Notes under the pieces: generated by a model
What the model was told of the DNA's origin: nothing
What the model saw: the letters and a program-made list of their open reading frames with translations, nothing else
Databases searched by the model: none
NCBI GenBank assembly: GCA_022072095.1
Contig: JAJVIJ010000013.1
Span: 45,273-109,272 of the forward strand
Length of the DNA stretch: 64,000 bases
DNA from: Rhodocyclaceae bacterium
GTDB lineage: Bacteria > Pseudomonadota > Gammaproteobacteria > Burkholderiales > Rhodocyclaceae
Direction: 5' to 3'
Translations under genes and position numbers: made by a program
Shown here: positions 54,898 to 63,887 of the stretch, piece by piece
How the letters are laid out: each line of letters opens with the position of its first letter
How positions within the stretch are numbered: the first letter of the stretch is position 1

Positions 54898-55131
54898 ATC
54901 TGTCTCCCTTGGTCGCCTTGTCGAGATGGCTGCACCTCACCGTGCGCGGTCGCAAACCATCCTCCTCTTTCGAGGATGTCGGGAAAGAAGGTCACAGTCA
55001 ATGCCACGCAAAGGAGCGTGTCGCTACCGGCCTGGAGCCACGCGCTGTCCAGCCGGCAACGTGCGACGAACGCATTGTCGGATGGCCTGACGCCCAAGGG
55101 GACGCCGCAAGCCATTCGGATCGGATGAGAG

Positions 55132-55353
55132 TCAGTCCGAATCCAGTTCTGGTTCGAAGGGTGACGCGTCGGAGCGTTCATCGTTCGCCGCGATGGCCGC
55201 ATCGTTACTGGCCGCCTGCCGCCACCATTCACGCGACAGCGCTTCCACCTGGCTTGCGATGCCCGGTCGCACGGGCAGATACTCGTCAGGCCGCAATGCG
55301 CGGCGCGAATTGACGAAGTTGTCCGCTTGTTCCTGCCTTTCCCGTCTGATCAT
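55132..55353 (-). CDS. Small hypothetical protein (73 aa)
   Basis: 73 residues from an ATG at 55353 with GGGAGG five bases upstream. It is charged and Arg/Glu/Asp-rich (MIRRERQEQADNFVNSRRAL, then AIAANDERSDASPF), soluble, and has an acidic C-terminus. I do not recognise it. The same frame continues upstream across the SRP RNA, which is not coding; only this 3' part has a credible ribosome site. Coding status is uncertain. Confidence 0.45.
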   Translation of the reverse strand: MIRRERQEQADNFVNSRRALRPDEYLPVRPGIASQVEALSREWWRQAASNDAAIAANDERSDASPFEPELDSD

Positions 55354-55492
55354 GCGTCCTCCCGCAGGTCGTGAGCCATCCATATCCAAGGCGAGGGTCC
55401 CGTCACACCGGCAGGACCCAGACGATGTATCGACGGAAACACGCGCGAGGTTGAGACGCGGAAAGCAAACGGCGGGGGGTGTGAAGCGAGGG

Positions 55493-55590
55493 TGGCGAGC
55501 CTGACCCCCGGCACTTGCAGGGAGCGGCTGGGGCTGCTTCCTTCCGGACCTGACCCGATTCACCACGCTGCAATGCGGGGAGGCCCGCCA
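55493..55590 (-). ncRNA. ffs: Bacterial small signal recognition particle RNA (4.5S)
   Basis: The apical domain is unmistakable on the minus strand: GGTCAGGTCCGGAAGGAAGC followed by AGCC, flanked by arms that pair as TGGCGGGCCTCCCCGC with the 3' side ending GGCTCGCCA. It is about 98 bases, as expected. The RNA binds Ffh for membrane-protein targeting. Confidence 0.95.
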
Positions 55591-55596
55591 CGGACA

Positions 55597-55602
55597 AGCA
55601 TA
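55597..55602 (-). promoter_or_regulatory. -10 element of the SRP RNA promoter
   Basis: TATGCT on the minus strand ends about 7 bases before the predicted 5' end of the RNA, which is the correct distance for a transcription start. The -35 is not clear. Confidence 0.45.
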
Positions 55603-55698
55603 GCACGTGCCGTACGACCATGTTCCGAGCCTTGCGTGATGGATGCGGGCGGGACCCGAACCGGCCGGCGGAACCACCATGTCGGAGCCGCGGACGAC

Positions 55699-56475
55699 CT
55701 ATGTGAGCGGTTTATTCTTGGGATCACGCACCCGGGCCAGCTGCTGTCGCGCAAACAACAGATCTTCCCAGGCCCGGACCTTGTCGGGCAGATTGCGCAA
55801 CAGATAGGCCGGGTGGTAGGTCACGACCAGCGGTACGCCGCGATAGACGAAGTCCCGCCCACGCGCCGCAGCGATCTTGATCTCAGTATTGAGCAGAGTC
55901 TGCGCAGCGGGACGGCCGAGCGCCACGATGATGCGCGGTGCAAGCAGGTCGATCTGCCGCTCCAGATAAGGCAAGCAGGCTGCCGTCTCCGACGCTTCCG
56001 GCGTGCGGTTGCCGGGCGGCCGGCACTTCACGGCATTGGCGATATAAACGCCTTCACCGCGACGCAGGCCGATGGCCGCAAGCATCGCGTCGAGCAGCTT
56101 CCCGGCCTGTCCGACAAAGGGCTCGCCGCGCGCATCTTCTTCGGCTCCGGGACCCTCTCCAACGAACAACCATTGCGGTTTGCGATCGCCGACACCGAGG
56201 ACCGCCTGTTTGCGCTGCTCGCACAGGCGGCAGGCGCGGCAGTTCGCCACGGCCTCGGACAATTCGTCCCATCCCATGGCCGCGATCATGCGCCGACGTG
56301 AGCCCTCCGCGGCCGCCGAGAAGTCATCCGGGGTCGCGGCCGGTTCGCTCGGTCGTGCGGCCGGGCTCGTCGAATGCTCGCCAGCCATATCGCGCATCGG
56401 TTCATCTGGCGGGTCGCGGCGAACGTAGATCGGCGCCAGACCCATTTCGCGCAGGATGCGGTCTCTTCGGGTCAC
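55699..56475 (-). CDS. Uracil-DNA glycosylase, iron-sulfur family (UDG family 4/5)
   Basis: 258 residues, GTG start overlapping the rimI stop (GTGA). An Arg/Pro-rich N-terminal arm is followed by the [4Fe-4S] Cys (CRACRLC, NAVKCRPPGNRTP and CLPYL), motif GEGPGAEEDARGEPFVG and the HPAYLLR motif. It removes uracil from DNA. It ends the rnc-to-tsaB stretch. Confidence 0.92.
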   Translation of the reverse strand: MTRRDRILREMGLAPIYVRRDPPDEPMRDMAGEHSTSPAARPSEPAATPDDFSAAAEGSRRRMIAAMGWDELSEAVANCRACRLCEQRKQAVLGVGDRKPQWLFVGEGPGAEEDARGEPFVGQAGKLLDAMLAAIGLRRGEGVYIANAVKCRPPGNRTPEASETAACLPYLERQIDLLAPRIIVALGRPAAQTLLNTEIKIAAARGRDFVYRGVPLVVTYHPAYLLRNLPDKVRAWEDLLFARQQLARVRDPKNKPLT

Positions 56476-56933
56476 AGCTCGAGCTTCATGACGATGGCGT
56501 CCTCCCTGCCTGCGCGTGCGGGGTAATAGCGCGGACGGCGGCCGATTTCGACAAACCCGAAGCGCTGATACAGACGGCGCGCAATCGCATTGCTGGGCCG
56601 CACTTCGAGAAACATGCGGCGGGCGCCGGCATCCGTGGCACAGGACAGCATATGGCGCATCAGATTCGCTCCCATTCCGGCACCCTGATGCGCCTGGAGG
56701 ACGCTGATATTGAGCAGGTGCACCTCGTCAAGCACGCTCATCATCAGCGCATAACCCGCGAGCCGGCCGTGCCGAAGCATCACCCATGATGAATAGCCGG
56801 CACGCAAAGCGTCGGCAAAATTGACACTGCTCCACGGAAACTCGTACAGCGTGCATTCGGCGCGTGCCACCGCCTCCAGATCCGCAGGCATCATCGGCGA
56901 AAAACTCGGGGCCAAGTCCATGTCGACGGTCAT
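56472..56933 (-). CDS. rimI: Ribosomal protein S18 alanine N-acetyltransferase RimI
   Basis: 153 residues, GNAT fold. The acetyl-CoA site reads ISVLQAHQGAGMGANLMRHML, and MFLEVRPSNAIARRLYQRFGFVEIGRRPRYYPA is the conserved RimI tail. It starts 2 bases after the tsaB stop and overlaps the UDG gene, as in many betaproteobacteria. Confidence 0.93.
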   Translation of the reverse strand: MTVDMDLAPSFSPMMPADLEAVARAECTLYEFPWSSVNFADALRAGYSSWVMLRHGRLAGYALMMSVLDEVHLLNISVLQAHQGAGMGANLMRHMLSCATDAGARRMFLEVRPSNAIARRLYQRFGFVEIGRRPRYYPARAGREDAIVMKLEL

Positions 56934-56935
56934 GA

Positions 56936-57619
56936 TCAGTCGCGACGCTGTCCCTGCTCGACCTTGGTCAAGGCGACCTTGTCGCGCACATACAGCGGCT
57001 CGACCTTGGCGGGATCGAGGACGTCGCCGCGAACATAGCGGACCAGCGCACGTTCGGCGACGACGGCGGCGGTAACGCGCGCTTCGGCATCGAATGCCGG
57101 GATCGTAGACTGCCAGCCATGCGGCAAACTGTCTCGATAGCGTGCAAATCCATCGCCTGCACCGAACCAGGCGCCCGCCGGGAGCGGCAGCGCGGCGGGC
57201 GCACAAGCCTCCGCTCCGCGCACGCAAAGCCAGGAATCGTCCGCATGCTCATAGGCGGCAACATAAACCTCTTTCATGCGCGCATCGATGCAGGCCAATA
57301 CACGCGGATGCCCGCAGCCTGCGGCCAGAGCCTCCAGACTGGGGACCGCGATCACCGGCCGGTCGCAGGCCAGCGCGAGACCTTGGGTCACGGCCGCGGC
57401 GAGTCGCAAGCCGGTGAAACTCCCGGGGCCGGCGCCGAACGCATAGCCATCGACCTGCGCAAACCCGATACCCGCTTCATCCAGCAATCGCCGTATCCAC
57501 CCCAAAATGCACTCCGAATGTTGGCCACGGTGATTCTCGCCCAGTTCGCGCACCGCGCCATCGACATGCAGCGCTGCCGAGCCCCAGTCTCCGGACGTGT
57601 CTATGGCGATGATCTTCAT
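56936..57619 (-). CDS. tsaB: tRNA threonylcarbamoyladenosine biosynthesis protein TsaB
   Basis: 227 residues. IIAIDTSGDWGSAALHVDG and FGAGPGSFTGLRLAAAVTQGLALA are the family signatures. It forms the TsaBDE complex that makes t6A37 on ANN-reading tRNAs. It lies 42 bases after pgsA. Confidence 0.95.
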   Translation of the reverse strand: MKIIAIDTSGDWGSAALHVDGAVRELGENHRGQHSECILGWIRRLLDEAGIGFAQVDGYAFGAGPGSFTGLRLAAAVTQGLALACDRPVIAVPSLEALAAGCGHPRVLACIDARMKEVYVAAYEHADDSWLCVRGAEACAPAALPLPAGAWFGAGDGFARYRDSLPHGWQSTIPAFDAEARVTAAVVAERALVRYVRGDVLDPAKVEPLYVRDKVALTKVEQGQRRD

Positions 57620-57661
57620 GCACTCGCTTCGATTTCGGACGACACCGGCCTGGATCGTGGA

Positions 57662-58225
57662 TCAGGCGCGCGCGCTCAGCGCCGGCCAGGCCTTTTTCAG
57701 GTAGTACAGCATCGACCAGATGGTCAGCGCCGCGGCCAGCCAGGCCAACAGGACCCCGGGCGGCCGCGTGGGAATGCCCGCGAGCCGACCATCATAGAGT
57801 AGCAGCGGAATGGCGACCATCTGCGCGACAGTCTTGATTTTTCCCGCCACCGACACGGCGACATGCGAACGCGCCCCCAATTCGGCCATCCACTCGCGCA
57901 GAGCCGAAATCGCGATCTCGCGGCCGATGATGATGATTGCGAGCACGGCCTCGATGCGATCGAGCTGGACCAGGATGATCAAGGCTGCTGCCACGATGAG
58001 CTTGTCGGCAACCGGGTCCAGAAACGCACCGAACCGCGAGGTCTGTCCGAGCGAGCGCGCAAGATAGCCGTCGAGCCAGTCGGTCAGCGCGGCCAGAACG
58101 AAGAGGGCGGAGCCCACGATATTGCGCAGAGCCGGCTCCGCGGTCTCGTCGGGCAGATAGTAGATACCCACGATCAGTGGCACGATGACGACGCGTGCCC
58201 AGGTGAGCGCTGTAGGGAGGTTCAT
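57662..58225 (-). CDS. pgsA: CDP-diacylglycerol--glycerol-3-phosphate 3-phosphatidyltransferase
   Basis: 187 residues with four or more membrane segments. The CDP-alcohol phosphotransferase motif is present as TDWLDGYLARSLGQTSRFGAFLDPVADK (DGX2ARX8GX3DX3D). It makes phosphatidylglycerol phosphate. It follows uvrC by 25 bases. Confidence 0.97.
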   Translation of the reverse strand: MNLPTALTWARVVIVPLIVGIYYLPDETAEPALRNIVGSALFVLAALTDWLDGYLARSLGQTSRFGAFLDPVADKLIVAAALIILVQLDRIEAVLAIIIIGREIAISALREWMAELGARSHVAVSVAGKIKTVAQMVAIPLLLYDGRLAGIPTRPPGVLLAWLAAALTIWSMLYYLKKAWPALSARA

Positions 58226-58250
58226 GAAGATCCGGACTCAGATAGCCGCC

Positions 58251-60077
58251 CTAGTGTAACTGGCGATGGATCGCTTCGGCCAAACCACGACCGATGCCCG
58301 GCACACGACACAGGTCATCGATGGTCGCACCGCTGACACCATGCACGCCGCCGAAATGCGCCAGCAGCAAGCGACGACGTGCCGGCCCGATGCCGGCAAC
58401 CTCCTCGAGCCCTGACTGCGTTCGGCTGCGCGCGCGCCGCGCGCGATGGCCCGTGATCGCAAACCGATGCGCTTCGTCGCGTACCGCCTGGATCAGATGC
58501 AGCGCCGGATGCTCGGCCGGCAGACGGATCGGGGCGCCTTCTGCCGGCAACAGCAGCTCGAGGCCGGGCTTGCGCTCGGGACCCTTGGCGACGCCGACCA
58601 GCGGGATATCCTGTATGCCGAGATCGGCGAGCACCTGCTGCGCTACGTTCAACTGGCCGATGCCGCCATCGATCAATACAAGCTGCGGGCGCTCGCCCTC
58701 GCCCTGCTCCAGCTTTGTGAAACGACGGGCAAGCACCTGGCGCATCGCCGCGTAGTCGTCTCCTGGCGCCACGCCACGAATGTTGTAGCGCCGGTATTCG
58801 GCAACCGCCGGCCGGCCATCGACCCAAACCACCCGGGACGCGACGGTGGCCTCGCCCTGGGTATGACTGACGTCGTAGCCCTCGATGCGTCGCGGCGGCT
58901 CGGCCAAGCCGAACACCTGTTGCACGGCATCCAGGCCGAGGTTTCCACGATCGGTTTCCAGACGTCGCCGCGCCAAGGCCAGATCGGCGTTCTGGCGGGC
59001 GAGCGCGAGCCAGGCACGCTCACGCTCGTGGGAGGCGAGGATCAACGCTGCCGGCTTGCCGTCCGGCCCGCGCACGCTCATGGCGTCGTCCTCAGGCAGC
59101 AACCTATCGAGCAGTATGCGCGGCGGCGCGGGGTGGGTTGCATAGTGCTGGCCGAGGAAGGCAAGCAAGGCATCCTCCGCCGTGGCGGCATTGCCCTGGG
59201 TCGGAAAGTGGGCATGATCGCCGAGGTGACGGCCGCCACGCACCATGGCGTGGTTCACGCACAGACGCTCACCTGCGCTGGCGACGGCGATGATATCGAC
59301 ATCTTCATCGCGGGCGCTGTCTCCATATTGCTTGTGCAGCACTTTTTGCAGTGCACGAATCTGATCGCGATAGGCGGCAGCCTGCTCGAACGCCATGCGC
59401 TTCGCGGCCGCCTCCATCAGCGCGCGCAACGCGTTCTGTATCTCGTTGGTCTTGCCCTCGAGGAAAAGTATCGCCATACGCAAATCGGCGGCGTAATCCT
59501 CGGCAGCGATCAGGCCGACGCAGGGGGCGGTACACCGGCCAATCTGATGCTGTAAGCAGGGTCGCGTGCGATTCCGAAATACGCTGTCCTCGCAGGTCCG
59601 CAGGCGAAAGATGCGCTGCAACAAGGCGACCGTCTCGCGCGCGGCATAGGCGTTCGGAAAGGGTCCGAAGTAACGCCCGGGGGCTGTGGTGCTGCCGCGA
59701 TAGTAGGTGATGCGCCCGAAGGCTTCGTCCGTGATCCGCAGATAGGGATAGCTCTTGTCATCGCGGAACAGCACGTTGAAACGGGGCGCGTGGCGCTTGA
59801 TCAGGTTGTTCTCGACGATCAGCGCTTCCGCCTCGGACGCCGTGACCGTCACCTCCACGCGCTCGACGCTCGCCACCATCAGCGCGATGCGCGGACTCGC
59901 GATCGACCTCTGGAAATACGAGGCGACACGCCGTTTCAGATTCTTGGCCTTGCCGACATAGAGTATCTCGCCGCCCACGCCCATCATGCGATAGACCCCG
60001 GGTAGCTCCGGCAGGTGAGCGAGCCCCTCCTTGAGCGAGGACGCGACGTTGCACCGCTTAGTTGCCACAGGAGCCAT
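58251..60077 (-). CDS. uvrC: Excinuclease ABC subunit C
   Basis: 608 residues from the ATG at 60077 (20-base overlap with nagZ). GIY-YIG domain (LPGVYRMMGVGGEILYVGKAKNLKRRVASYF), Cys-rich region (CLQHQIGRCTAPC), UVR motif, RNase H-like nuclease domain (IEGYDVSHTQGEATVASRVVWVDG, LVLIDGGIGQLN) and C-terminal helix-hairpin-helix repeats (GIGPARRRLLLAHFGG). It makes both incisions in nucleotide excision repair. A later GTG start at 60068 is possible. Confidence 0.96.
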   Translation of the reverse strand: MAPVATKRCNVASSLKEGLAHLPELPGVYRMMGVGGEILYVGKAKNLKRRVASYFQRSIASPRIALMVASVERVEVTVTASEAEALIVENNLIKRHAPRFNVLFRDDKSYPYLRITDEAFGRITYYRGSTTAPGRYFGPFPNAYAARETVALLQRIFRLRTCEDSVFRNRTRPCLQHQIGRCTAPCVGLIAAEDYAADLRMAILFLEGKTNEIQNALRALMEAAAKRMAFEQAAAYRDQIRALQKVLHKQYGDSARDEDVDIIAVASAGERLCVNHAMVRGGRHLGDHAHFPTQGNAATAEDALLAFLGQHYATHPAPPRILLDRLLPEDDAMSVRGPDGKPAALILASHERERAWLALARQNADLALARRRLETDRGNLGLDAVQQVFGLAEPPRRIEGYDVSHTQGEATVASRVVWVDGRPAVAEYRRYNIRGVAPGDDYAAMRQVLARRFTKLEQGEGERPQLVLIDGGIGQLNVAQQVLADLGIQDIPLVGVAKGPERKPGLELLLPAEGAPIRLPAEHPALHLIQAVRDEAHRFAITGHRARRARSRTQSGLEEVAGIGPARRRLLLAHFGGVHGVSGATIDDLCRVPGIGRGLAEAIHRQLH

Positions 60078-61110
60078 CACCGCGACCGAGCCACAGCGCG
60101 GCCAGCCGCTCGCGGACGGCCTCGGTATCGGGGCCCGTGGCGACCGCGCGCCCACCGCCAGGGCGGGGCTGCAATGCGGCGATGCGCGCGCTTGCGACCG
60201 CATCGGGCTCCACCTGCCAACGATCCAGCAAGGCTTCCGCCTGCTCCGGAGCGTTGCAGACCAACACCATGTCGCAACCGGCCGCGACGGCCGCATCGGC
60301 CCGTGCAAAGATATCGCCGACCACACCGGCTCCTGCCATGGACAGATCATCGCTGAAAATCACGCCCCGGAATTCGAGCGCGCCCCGCAGGACCTGCTGC
60401 AGCCAGTAACGCGAAAATCCGGCCGGAGCCGGATCGGCCTGCGGGTAGATCACATGCGCCGGCATGATGCCCGCGAGACGCGGTGCGAGCCGCCGGAACG
60501 GCTCGACATCGCGGGCCATGATGAGCGCGCAGGCGCGCTCATCGACTGGTACGTCGGTATGCGAATCGGCCGCGACACCGCCATGGCCGGGAAAATGCTT
60601 GCCGACCGCCGCCATGCCACTCGCCGCGAGACCGTCGATCAGCGCGCCCGCCAAGGTCGCGACCACGGCCGGATCGGCATGGAACGAACGGTCGCCGATG
60701 ACTTCGGATAGCCCGTAGTCAAGATCCAGCACTGGGGTAAAGCTCAGATCGACACCGCAAGCCAGCAGCTCACCGGCCAGCAGGCGCCCGACCGAGTGCG
60801 TCAGCGTCAGCGCCTCGTCGGCGGCCCGCTCCGACAGGCGCCCCAGCGCGCGCATCGGCGGCAGTGCTGTAAACCCCTCGCGAAAACGCTGCACCCGCCC
60901 GCCCTCGTGGTCGACCGCGATCAGCAATGGCGGCTCGCGCAGCGCATGTATCTCGCCGCACAGGTGGCGGAGCTGCTCCGGCTCGATGTAATTGCGTCGG
61001 AACAGGATCACGCCTCCGACGAGCGGGTGACGCAGGCGATCGCGCTCGATGGCGGTGAGCTCCGGGCCATCGATATCGATCATCAATGGCCCGAAATTGG
61101 GCGCACTCAC
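60058..61110 (-). CDS. nagZ: Beta-N-acetylhexosaminidase NagZ
   Basis: 350 residues, GTG start overlapping the acpS stop (GTGA). The GH3 catalytic loop KHFPGHGGVAADSHTDVP and the nucleophile Asp in FSDDLSMAG are clear. It recycles cell-wall muropeptides in the cytoplasm. Confidence 0.97.
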   Translation of the reverse strand: MSAPNFGPLMIDIDGPELTAIERDRLRHPLVGGVILFRRNYIEPEQLRHLCGEIHALREPPLLIAVDHEGGRVQRFREGFTALPPMRALGRLSERAADEALTLTHSVGRLLAGELLACGVDLSFTPVLDLDYGLSEVIGDRSFHADPAVVATLAGALIDGLAASGMAAVGKHFPGHGGVAADSHTDVPVDERACALIMARDVEPFRRLAPRLAGIMPAHVIYPQADPAPAGFSRYWLQQVLRGALEFRGVIFSDDLSMAGAGVVGDIFARADAAVAAGCDMVLVCNAPEQAEALLDRWQVEPDAVASARIAALQPRPGGGRAVATGPDTEAVRERLAALWLGRGDGSCGN

Positions 61111-61499
61111 GGCTGAATCTCCCGCATGGGTTCAACGACCACGAAGGCAATCGCGTAGTCGGCCTCGTCACTGATGGACAGATGAGCACGCCAGTGGCGA
61201 ACGCGCATCCAGTCGTCGAGTTCGGGCCGAAAGCGAAAACCGGGTCGTCCCGCCTGGTCGTGAGCGACAGCGAGCGCACGCAAGGTCGCAGGCGGACGCA
61301 AGCCGAGGCCCAGTGCCTTGGCGAAAGCTTCCTTGGCGGCGAAGCGACGCGCGAGGAAGCGTGCCGGCGCGACCGATTGCCGGTACTGTTCCAGTTCTTC
61401 CTCGACCAGAAACCGATCGGGCGCACGGACGCCATGACGCTCGATCAGACGATCGAAACGTGCGACCGCGACGATGTCCGTGCCGATGCCGACGATCAT
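61107..61499 (-). CDS. acpS: Holo-[acyl-carrier-protein] synthase AcpS
   Basis: 130 residues. [14 protein letters not shown] holds the metal Asp and [12 protein letters not shown] the Glu/Lys site. The ATG overlaps the pdxJ stop (ATGA). It transfers 4'-phosphopantetheine to ACP. Confidence 0.97.
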   Translation of the reverse strand: MIVGIGTDIVAVARFDRLIERHGVRAPDRFLVEEELEQYRQSVAPARFLARRFAAKEAFAKALGLGLRPPATLRALAVAHDQAGRPGFRFRPELDDWMRVRHWRAHLSISDEADYAIAFVVVEPMREIQP

Positions 61500-62284
61500 G
61501 GTTCCCGCGCCGCCAGCATCAGCGACTTCATCCGCCGGATGGCGACCTGCCAGCCGACGAACACGGCATCGGCGACGAGCGCATGGCCAATGTTGAGCTC
61601 GCAGATTTCCGGGATACGCACAATGGCCTCGACGTTGCCGATATTCAAGCCATGTCCGGCATTCACACGCAGCCCAAGCGCGTGCGCGCGGCTGGCGGCC
61701 ACACGGACACGGTCCAGTTCGCGTGCGCATGCCGATGCACTGCGTGTGGCCTCGGCCGTCGGCGACGCGCAACCCGGGTCGACACCGGAGCTCGCCTCGT
61801 CTGCCGACTCCGCGTACGCGCCCGTGTGCAGTTCGACGATGCGCGCACCCGCGGCATGAGCGGCCTCCACCTGTCGCCTGTCAGGATCGATGAACAGCGA
61901 CACGCGAATGCCACAGGCCTCGAGTTCGGCGACGGCCGCGCGCACCGCGTCAAAACCACCGAGCACATCCAGCCCGCCTTCCGTGGTCAGCTCCTCGCGC
62001 CGCTCCGGAACGAGGCACACGTCCTGAGGCCGCGTCGCCTTGGCAAAGGCAATCATGTCCGGCGCGATCGCCATTTCCAGATTCATCCGCGTGCGCAACA
62101 CCGGCCGCAGCCTGCGCACATCCTCATCCTGGATATGGCGACGGTCCTCACGCAAATGCAGGGTGATCAGGTCGGCGCCGGCTTCCTCGGCCAGGGTGGC
62201 GCCCAGAACCGGATCCGGATAGCGCGTCCGCCGCGCCTGGCGCAAGGTCGCGATGTGGTCGATATTGACACCGAGCTCGATCAT
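61496..62284 (-). CDS. pdxJ: Pyridoxine 5'-phosphate synthase PdxJ
   Basis: 262 residues, a TIM barrel: [56 protein letters not shown] and [14 protein letters not shown]. It condenses the last steps of vitamin B6 formation. A short Ala/Ser-rich insert after ELHTGAYA (residues about 160-180) is longer than usual. Confidence 0.97.
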   Translation of the reverse strand: MIELGVNIDHIATLRQARRTRYPDPVLGATLAEEAGADLITLHLREDRRHIQDEDVRRLRPVLRTRMNLEMAIAPDMIAFAKATRPQDVCLVPERREELTTEGGLDVLGGFDAVRAAVAELEACGIRVSLFIDPDRRQVEAAHAAGARIVELHTGAYAESADEASSGVDPGCASPTAEATRSASACARELDRVRVAASRAHALGLRVNAGHGLNIGNVEAIVRIPEICELNIGHALVADAVFVGWQVAIRRMKSLMLAAREP

Positions 62285-63006
62285 GCCTGCAACAATTCCT
62301 GAAATAAGCGCCGCGAGTGTAGCGCCTTGTCGCCGAGTTGCCGGTCGATCAGATTGCGCATGATGCGCATGCCATGGCGTCTGGTATCGGCGGCACTGTA
62401 GTCGTCGGCGGCGATGGCGAGCAGCACCGACCCCGGATAGCTGTCATCGTGAGCACCGACATGGCTGACATCGACCAGCCCCTGCTCGGGCAACAGCGCG
62501 TACTGCCGATCGGGCCTGATCAAGCCACCGCCGGGAACACGGTCGAAAGCCGGCGCATGGCCGGCTTCGCGCAACAATGCATGCTCGAAAATGCGCAACA
62601 CCGCCGGCGACAGCTCACCTGCCGCAAGCCGGGCCATGGTGCGCTCGTAAGCATCGAACAGGCCCGGGTGAGCATCCTCGCGGGCAACGAAATTCAGCAG
62701 CAGTTCGCTCAGGTAATAGCCATAGAGCAGCGCCCGGCCCGACAACAAGGCCTGCCCGCCCAACCATTCCGCCCGCGCCAGCGTCTTGACCTCGCCCTGA
62801 CCAAACCAGGCCAGCTCCAGTGGTTGAAACTCCATCAGTGTCCCCCGCAGCTTGGACTGCGGCCGGCGCGCGCCGCGAGCAACCGCCGAAACCCGACCGT
62901 GCTCCCGTGTGAACAGCTCGGCAATCAGGCTGGTCTCGCGAAAAGGGGTCAAATGCAGAACGAAGCCGCGCTCGGCATCGATGACGCTGGCTCGTGCCCG
63001 GCTCAT
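62281..63006 (-). CDS. recO: DNA repair protein RecO
   Basis: 241 residues. [38 protein letters not shown] at the N-terminus (OB fold) and helical C-domain ([25 protein letters not shown]). It loads RecA with RecR. It overlaps era and pdxJ by 4 bases each. Confidence 0.96.
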   Translation of the reverse strand: MSRARASVIDAERGFVLHLTPFRETSLIAELFTREHGRVSAVARGARRPQSKLRGTLMEFQPLELAWFGQGEVKTLARAEWLGGQALLSGRALLYGYYLSELLLNFVAREDAHPGLFDAYERTMARLAAGELSPAVLRIFEHALLREAGHAPAFDRVPGGGLIRPDRQYALLPEQGLVDVSHVGAHDDSYPGSVLLAIAADDYSAADTRRHGMRIMRNLIDRQLGDKALHSRRLFQELLQA

Positions 63007-63887
63007 TCGCCACTCAGACTCAATGCCGCCCGTTCATCGTTGGCCCAGCCGGACTTGACCTTGACCCACACCTCGAGGAAAACCTTGCCGCCAAAACTCT
63101 CTTCCATATCCCGACGCGCCGCACTGGCCACCGCTTTCAGCGCCTCTCCACCCTGCCCGATCACGATGCGCTTGTGTGCCGGACGATCGACCCAGATCAC
63201 GGCGGCGATACGCCTTTGGCCATCACCCTGTTCGAAGCGTTCGATCTGCACCGCCGTACCATACGGAATTTCCTCGCCCAGGCGACGAAACAATTTTTCG
63301 CGCACGTATTCAGCCGCCAGGAAGCGCTCGCTGCGATCCGTGACGGTATCCGCATCGAACATCGCCGGCGCGTCGGGCAGATGCGCGGCCACGGCATTCT
63401 TGAGCGCCTCGACGTTGTCCCCGGATTCGGCACTGATCGGCACGATCTCGGCAAAGGGATGAAGCTTGCGCACGCTGTCGATCATGGGCAGCAGGCGGTT
63501 CCGGTCGGACAGCGCGTCGACCTTGTTCATCGCGAGGATGACTGGCCTCGAGGCCGGCAGTAGCGGGATCAGCTGTCGGTCTTCCGCCGTCAACCTGCGC
63601 GCATCGATCAACCAGAGCACGGCATCGACTTCGGCGAGCGCCGACTGAATCTGCTTGTTCATCAGTCGATTCAATGCCGAGCGATGCCGCTGTTGGTATC
63701 CTGGCGTATCGACGAACACGAACTGGCGCTCGTCCTCACTCAGCACGCCTAGTATCTTGTGGCGCGTCGTCTGCGGTCGGCTGGAAATGATGCTGAGCTT
63801 GAAGCCGACCAGCCGATTCAGCAAGGTCGACTTGCCGACGTTGGGCCGCCCGACGATCGCGATCAGGCCACACTTGAATGCGCTCAT
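63003..63887 (-). CDS. era: GTPase Era
   Basis: 294 residues. G1 GRPNVGKS, G3 DTPG, G4 NKVD and the C-terminal KH domain (IGQGGEALKAVASAARRDMEESFGGKVFLEVWVKV). It matures 16S rRNA and the 30S subunit. Its ATG overlaps the rnc stop. Confidence 0.98.
   Translation of the reverse strand: MSAFKCGLIAIVGRPNVGKSTLLNRLVGFKLSIISSRPQTTRHKILGVLSEDERQFVFVDTPGYQQRHRSALNRLMNKQIQSALAEVDAVLWLIDARRLTAEDRQLIPLLPASRPVILAMNKVDALSDRNRLLPMIDSVRKLHPFAEIVPISAESGDNVEALKNAVAAHLPDAPAMFDADTVTDRSERFLAAEYVREKLFRRLGEEIPYGTAVQIERFEQGDGQRRIAAVIWVDRPAHKRIVIGQGGEALKAVASAARRDMEESFGGKVFLEVWVKVKSGWANDERAALSLSGE

Noticed and set aside
53731..55128. 465-codon plus-strand frame
   Set aside because: It is antisense to nitronate monooxygenase, whose minus frame carries clear FMN-barrel motifs.
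54894..55232. 112-codon minus-strand frame between nitronate monooxygenase and the small ORF
   Set aside because: It has no ribosome site or family resemblance, and it overlaps the 73-aa ORF, which has a better start.
55354..55680. N-terminal extension of the 73-aa frame across the SRP RNA
   Set aside because: It would translate the 4.5S RNA gene; Cys/Pro-rich and without a start signal.
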